In this document: one piece after another, positions 59,807 through 64,000 of the stretch
Layout: each line of letters starts with the position of its first letter
Position numbering within the stretch: the first letter of the stretch is position 1
From: Seison nebaliae
Taxonomy: Eukaryota; Rotifera; Pararotatoria; Seisonacea; Seisonidae
Direction of reading: 5' to 3'
Assembly (NCBI GenBank): GCA_023231475.1
Contig: JALJEE010001120.1
Span: 35,810-99,809, forward strand
DNA length: 64,000 bases
Position numbers and translations under genes: made by a program
The notes under the pieces: generated by a model
The model's input: only the letters and a program-made list of their open reading frames with translations
Database searches by the model: none
What the model was told of the DNA's origin: nothing

Positions 59807-61431
59807 TTAAATCCATTCGAATCGAAACCATGGATCATAATATTGGAAGCTCGTTTTCAGAATTGTGATGTAGAGTTCATGATTCGGTATTTGACCGGGA
59901 TCGGCTTCGAGAATTGCTTTCAGGAAACCATGAAGTACGGGCGGGAGAGAAGGATAAATCGATTCGATAACAAACTCATTTTTCATCTAATAATAATGGG
60001 AAATGAGTGAAAAAAAATAATTGGATGGGAACTTTCCTTGTCAATTGAATGAGATATTCCTCGTCTGATGGTTTCATTTCCGGAATATCAGTACGTAATC
60101 CAGCCGCTGGTTCGAATAGTTTCGGATCTTTCGTATAAATACTATTATCTAACTGAAAAGGATATTTTAATTTAAATTTTTTAATTTTAATTTAAACTGT
60201 TTCCGTATTACTCGCTGATAATCCTTCAACGTTCAGACCGAATTCCTCTCTCTCACTAATATGTCGTTTGATTCGAGCGACTGCTTGAGCGTCTGATGCT
60301 TTATGACTGAAAGCTAAACGTTTCTCCAATATCGCCAGAACGATATGTTCCGCCGACCAAGGTAAAATACCCAAATGTAAATAAATAAGTAAGAAGGCGA
60401 GCGATTCAATATCATCGATCATACGGAGAGTTTGATTTTTGGACGTCATTCTCGGTTCGAAGAGTGATTGTAATGCAGTAATTTTCTCTTCTTTCAAACT
60501 ATTCTCATCTCTTAATAGAGGCAAATTCGGATCGTCGTCTAAAGTAGAAATGAATCGACCGTATTGTTTCGTGGGTGTAGAACACACGTGCATTCGAGAG
60601 AAGTCGATCAAATAAATTTTATTCACTTCATTTCCTTTTCCTACCACGATATTTTTCGTACTCAAATTACTTCCAATTCCAATTTGATTATAGAAAAATG
60701 AATGGAAAATTTCCGTTTTTTTTTTTTAAATTAATGAAAAGTTTCCATTTTTTTTTTCAAATCAATAAATAATTTTCGTTATTGAAATATTTGATTGAAA
60801 GAAGAAAATTTAACTTGTATACCAATCCCAGATTGTGTAGAGTGCTCAATTGGAGCAATACCATAATTCCGATATAGGAGATGGATTTCAACGACAATTT
60901 ATCTTTCAATCGCAATTGTAACGAGTGAATACTGCCCCGATGCAATTGCATAGAGATGAATTCGTACATTTTCTCATTCTTCACATCTTTTGTCGACGAT
61001 TTAACTGGTATTCGACCGTAAGCATAAACCGTTGAGAATCGATACATGTACGGCACATGTTTTTTGAGAATTTTATAAATTAAATATTCGTGACATAACG
61101 ATTGGCGATTCTTTTCGTCTCTTTCACCGCCTCCATTTAACAATTTCAAGGCAATATTAATCTGCAACAATTTATCATGACATTCGAGTAGAGAGACTCG
61201 ATTCGACGCTTCCAAATGATCTAGAACTTCGTATCGACCTTCAATCGTCGTTCCAATCGGAAAGTCAGATTCCAGAGTTTCTGGTGCGTTAGGAGCGGCG
61301 TCGACTAGTGAACACAAATTGAGTAATTGATATGTTTCCAAATCAGTCGAATCTTCTCTCACTAAACAACTTCGTGAGAAATCGGTTCGTTGTGAAGTAA
61401 TGAATTCGATGGACTTCTTTTTCAGTGCCAT
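59807..61431 (-). CDS. Casein-kinase-1-like pseudokinase (462 aa)
   Basis: Exons 61431-60815, 60669-60198, 60152-60033 and 59986-59807 sum to a multiple of three. A kinase fold of the CK1/TTBK/VRK group is indicated by GTTIEGRYEVLDHLEAS (N-lobe start), NIALKLLNGG (with the Lys of strand 3), SMQLHRGSIHSLQ (hinge), LQLSTLHNLGLVYN, NIVVGKG, and LIDFSRMHV, then DDIESLAFLLIYLHLGILPW, the CK1-type helix F. The glycine-rich loop is degenerate. The HRD motif is replaced (LVYNNLSTKN), and DFG reads DFS. It is therefore probably catalytically dead and acts as a scaffold. Intron 1's acceptor was set by frame. Confidence 0.8.
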
Positions 61432-61742
61432 TTAACGCCCCTTTTGTCTCTCACCTTTTAAAGTGTATTTCTAACTTGAAAATTTTTATCACGAAATTTC
61501 TAACGGAAAAAGAAAATTTTTTTTCATTAAAAACTTCGAACCTTCAACAATTCCATAATTATTCCGTTTGTTTGGAAAAGAGAATTTTTTATTTAATTTA
61601 ATTTTTATTGGAAATAATAAATTTAATTAGGAAATCTATTTTATAATTATATTATAAATATGTTTAAAAATAACGGTTGACTTCTTTTTGAAAAAATTTG
61701 ACAGACAATATGAAATAGGATGTGGAGGGAGTGGAGAGGAAA

Positions 61743-63119
61743 ATGATTTTCTGGAATTTTCTCATTCTAATTTCAATTTGTGTGACGAACGTGACGAGTT
61801 ATAATGAATTATCAATTAATCAAAATAGTCGTGAGAGGAGAGATGGTAATATATCCGATAATTTCCTTGTTAACGTTCGCAAACGACGATATATCCATTT
61901 GGAAGGTTTATTATCGTTAGTTCTCGATACGATGTTGCAGAACGGTAGACGACCGTGTTACAATCAACAACTATCAAACAAGTTCGAGGGAATGGGAAAA
62001 GCGGGATATATCCGACAAGCTCATTTACCCGCCGCATCTAACGGTTGTGGGAGTAACAATTATATCGTCACTCCCGATATTCTTCGATATAAATTGGAAC
62101 CGTTAAATTTCTGTTGCGATCAACACGATTGGTGTTATCAGAGATGTGACGTTCCTGATCAATTAACATGTGATCGGAATTTTTTGAATTGTTTAAAGAA
62201 AAGATGTCCTGGAAGTACAGCGAATGAAAAAGTTGATTGTCACAAGAACGTCGCTCATCACATGTACAATATGGTGAGAATGGTGGGAGCGAAATTATTT
62301 TGTAATGCAGAAAATGTTACAGGAAATCGAGAGGAAGAGAAAGTCTTTTTTCCCTTATGTCAAGTGGTGGAGAAGAAAGAAGAATTAACATCTGTCACTT
62401 GGTTTCGAAAAAAGAAACGGATCGAAATCATCAAAAATGAAGATTATGTTCGACAATTCATTCGATTCTTCATTCCCAAACGTTATCAAACGATGAGATA
62501 TAACAAGAGAATTCCTCAATTCCACAATTTGATGATTGAATTGTATGGAGGCGTTTGCAAGAGCAACATGAGTGACAATCATCAATTTCTCAATTTAAAT
62601 TTAAAAGAATTGGACGAATTAATTTTCCCCTTCACTAATCATTCGGATGACGATCTCTCCTGGAGATTGTTGTCCACGAAAATTCTTCTCATGTCTCAAT
62701 TATACGAAAAATTAGATGAAACGTTCAAAGAGAATTTGAAGGTTTTGGATGAGAAAAACATTTTGCTCAATTTCCATCAACATGTCAATGTGGCGATGAA
62801 AATGATCTCGGAGAATATTCCCATATTTCGTACGTGGATCAAATTTATGCCCGTCAATTGTACGAAGGAGAATTATTTTATGCATTTCTTGTCCATCATC
62901 ACACAAATCAATCTACTTCATTCGAGTAGTGTCCAACCATTCCTGTTAACGGATTTCGAAGAATATCAAAACCGTTCGTTAACGATGACTGGAGTTGATG
63001 GAATTCGAACGAATTATGTGATGTTGAGACGGAGAGCGAATAACACAAGTTTGACAATTCGTTACAATTCTTGTTGGATTTTACTTCTATTCATCATCTC
63101 CTTATTGTCATCATGTTGA
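61743..63119 (+). CDS. Secreted phospholipase A2 with long C-terminal extension and hydrophobic tail (458 aa)
   Basis: Single-exon gene. The ATG at 61743 begins a signal peptide (MIFWNFLILISICVTNVTS); upstream in-frame codons are non-ATG. The catalytic core, about residues 60-190, has a Ca2+-loop-like NGCGSNN, the active-site helix NFCCDQHDWCYQRC with the His-Asp pair, and further Cys (LTCDRNFLNCLKKRC). The spacing is nearest to group XII-type secreted PLA2s, which hydrolyse the sn-2 ester of phospholipids or have lost strong activity (family knowledge). About 250 residues follow with no recognised domain. The protein ends in a hydrophobic stretch (CWILLLFIISLLSSC) right at the C-terminus, suggesting a GPI-anchor signal or a tail anchor. 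Confidence 0.8.
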   Translation: MIFWNFLILISICVTNVTSYNELSINQNSRERRDGNISDNFLVNVRKRRYIHLEGLLSLVLDTMLQNGRRPCYNQQLSNKFEGMGKAGYIRQAHLPAASNGCGSNNYIVTPDILRYKLEPLNFCCDQHDWCYQRCDVPDQLTCDRNFLNCLKKRCPGSTANEKVDCHKNVAHHMYNMVRMVGAKLFCNAENVTGNREEEKVFFPLCQVVEKKEELTSVTWFRKKKRIEIIKNEDYVRQFIRFFIPKRYQTMRYNKRIPQFHNLMIELYGGVCKSNMSDNHQFLNLNLKELDELIFPFTNHSDDDLSWRLLSTKILLMSQLYEKLDETFKENLKVLDEKNILLNFHQHVNVAMKMISENIPIFRTWIKFMPVNCTKENYFMHFLSIITQINLLHSSSVQPFLLTDFEEYQNRSLTMTGVDGIRTNYVMLRRRANNTSLTIRYNSCWILLLFIISLLSSC

Positions 63120-63777
63120 GGATGTTCCATTTATTTCATTCTTCCACCGTTTCACCATTTGTTATGAAAAAATTATTTTGTTATATTAAATCATTTTCCC
63201 GGTCGATTCTTTTTTTTTTCAAACTCCAAAAATTTATTGCCTATCTATTTTTCGTTCATTTCAGTTTACAGTCAAATAAATAATCTGAAAAATCATCTTT
63301 CCAATTTTCTCATAAAATAATAGAAAGAGAACAATGAAAAAAATCAAAATAATTTGAATATGTCAAAAACAATGCTAATTAAGATAGCACTTTAATTTTT
63401 TTACAAATTAGTTTTAAATTAGTGTCTAAATTCATACAAATTGTATTATATGCAGAATGATAGATAATTGTACAGAAATATAAAATTAATCACTGTAATT
63501 CAAAGTTGAAATATTTGATTTATTTGTAGACTAGACAAGACTAGGTAATTTTGATGAAAATAAAATTCAAATGATAAATCCTATTAATTTCATGAAGAAT
63601 TGAAGAATTTGGTAGAAATCCTTTAAGAATTTCTTCAATTCTTATTTTATGATATACGATATTTGAATTTTGATTATACGATTTCAATCCACACTTCAAA
63701 TTTAGTTAGACGATGGAATAGTTCTAGAACAGAGACATAATTAGACATAGGAATTAAAGGTCTGGTGGAAGACTAAT
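63120..63777. other. AT-rich 3' spacer
   Basis: No gene is visible. It presumably contains the 3' UTR of the phospholipase gene and spacer. Confidence 0.4.
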
Positions 63778-63996
63778 ATGAATGTGAAGAATAATCCGTT
63801 CGAAATGGAATCTGTCAAGTTTTTAAATCTTCATTCCCTCATTTTCCGGCGTTATCCAAATGTTTCCCATTGTCATTTATGTTCGGAAAGGTTAATGTTA
63901 ATCTGCTTTTTTGTGGTAACGATTAACGGAGAATTTCTCGGACGATGTACAAAATGTAGATGTAGAAAAAGGAAAACATTAGAACTTAAAAATTAG
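63778..63996 (+). CDS. Short zinc-ribbon-like ORF at the right edge (72 aa)
   Basis: ATG-to-stop frame with two CxxC pairs (SHCHLCSERLML and GRCTKCRCRKRK) about 25 residues apart, as in a zinc ribbon, followed by a basic stretch. The layout resembles the N-terminal zinc ribbon of IS1595/ISXO2-like (Merlin-type) transposases, which have spread into animals, but the match is weak. It stops at the edge of the window, so it may be a transposase fragment or the first exon of a longer gene. Confidence 0.35.
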   Translation: MNVKNNPFEMESVKFLNLHSLIFRRYPNVSHCHLCSERLMLICFFVVTINGEFLGRCTKCRCRKRKTLELKN

Positions 63997-64000
63997 GAAA

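Overview
This window is nuclear DNA of a small, compact, AT-rich animal genome. Almost every gene has recognisable metazoan orthologues: a calponin/transgelin-type protein, HSD17B7, an ionotropic glutamate receptor, a Gal3ST sulfotransferase, bifunctional EPRS, TRAP-beta, NAA50, PPP1R16/TIMAP, an organellar Na+/H+ exchanger, OSCP1, exocyst Sec10 and a secreted phospholipase A2. Coding exons are interrupted by very short introns, mostly 43-70 bp. I cannot name the species. No rRNA, tRNA or CRISPR array was seen.

Layout. 0-5 kb: a small acidic ORF, a broken DUF4806-like pseudogene, and a calponin-like gene convergent with HSD17B7. 5-9.2 kb: a divergent ionotropic glutamate receptor. 10-12.5 kb: a threonine-rich membrane protein and a Sel1-repeat membrane protein. 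13.4-16.5 kb: an EF-hand protein and a Gal3ST sulfotransferase whose coding 3' ends overlap. 16.5-18.3 kb: non-coding, with a large imperfect inverted repeat. 18.3-23.8 kb: two tandem paralogues of an unrecognised secreted family. 24-29.7 kb: a short repeated coding element, then EPRS divergent from TRAP-beta. 29.9-35.1 kb: orphan mitochondrial and membrane genes and an Ig/FN3 receptor. 37-40 kb: an MFS transporter and NAA50. 40.8-42.9 kb: PPP1R16. 42.9-48.1 kb: a gene-free, microsatellite-rich interval. 48.1-51.3 kb: a Na+/H+ exchanger and a small membrane protein. 51.6 kb: a decayed second copy of the repeated element. 53.2-61.4 kb: four minus-strand genes (an orphan membrane protein, OSCP1, EXOC5, a CK1-like pseudokinase). 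61.7-63.1 kb: a secreted phospholipase A2. The right edge holds a short zinc-ribbon-like ORF.

Exon boundaries were placed by hand from reading frame, protein family match and GT...AG ends. For every gene where I give exon coordinates, the summed length is a multiple of three. The most unusual global property is the 5' splice site: of about 60 introns I could place, about 56 begin GTT, with T at +3 and no strong G at +5, where most animals prefer GTAAGT or GTGAGT. Other points of interest are the secreted paralogue family, the repeated 96-codon element ending in A-rich tails, an EPRS fusion whose WHEP linker is replaced by lysine-rich low complexity, a CK1-family protein that has lost its catalytic motifs, and a phospholipase A2 with a long novel C-terminal extension.
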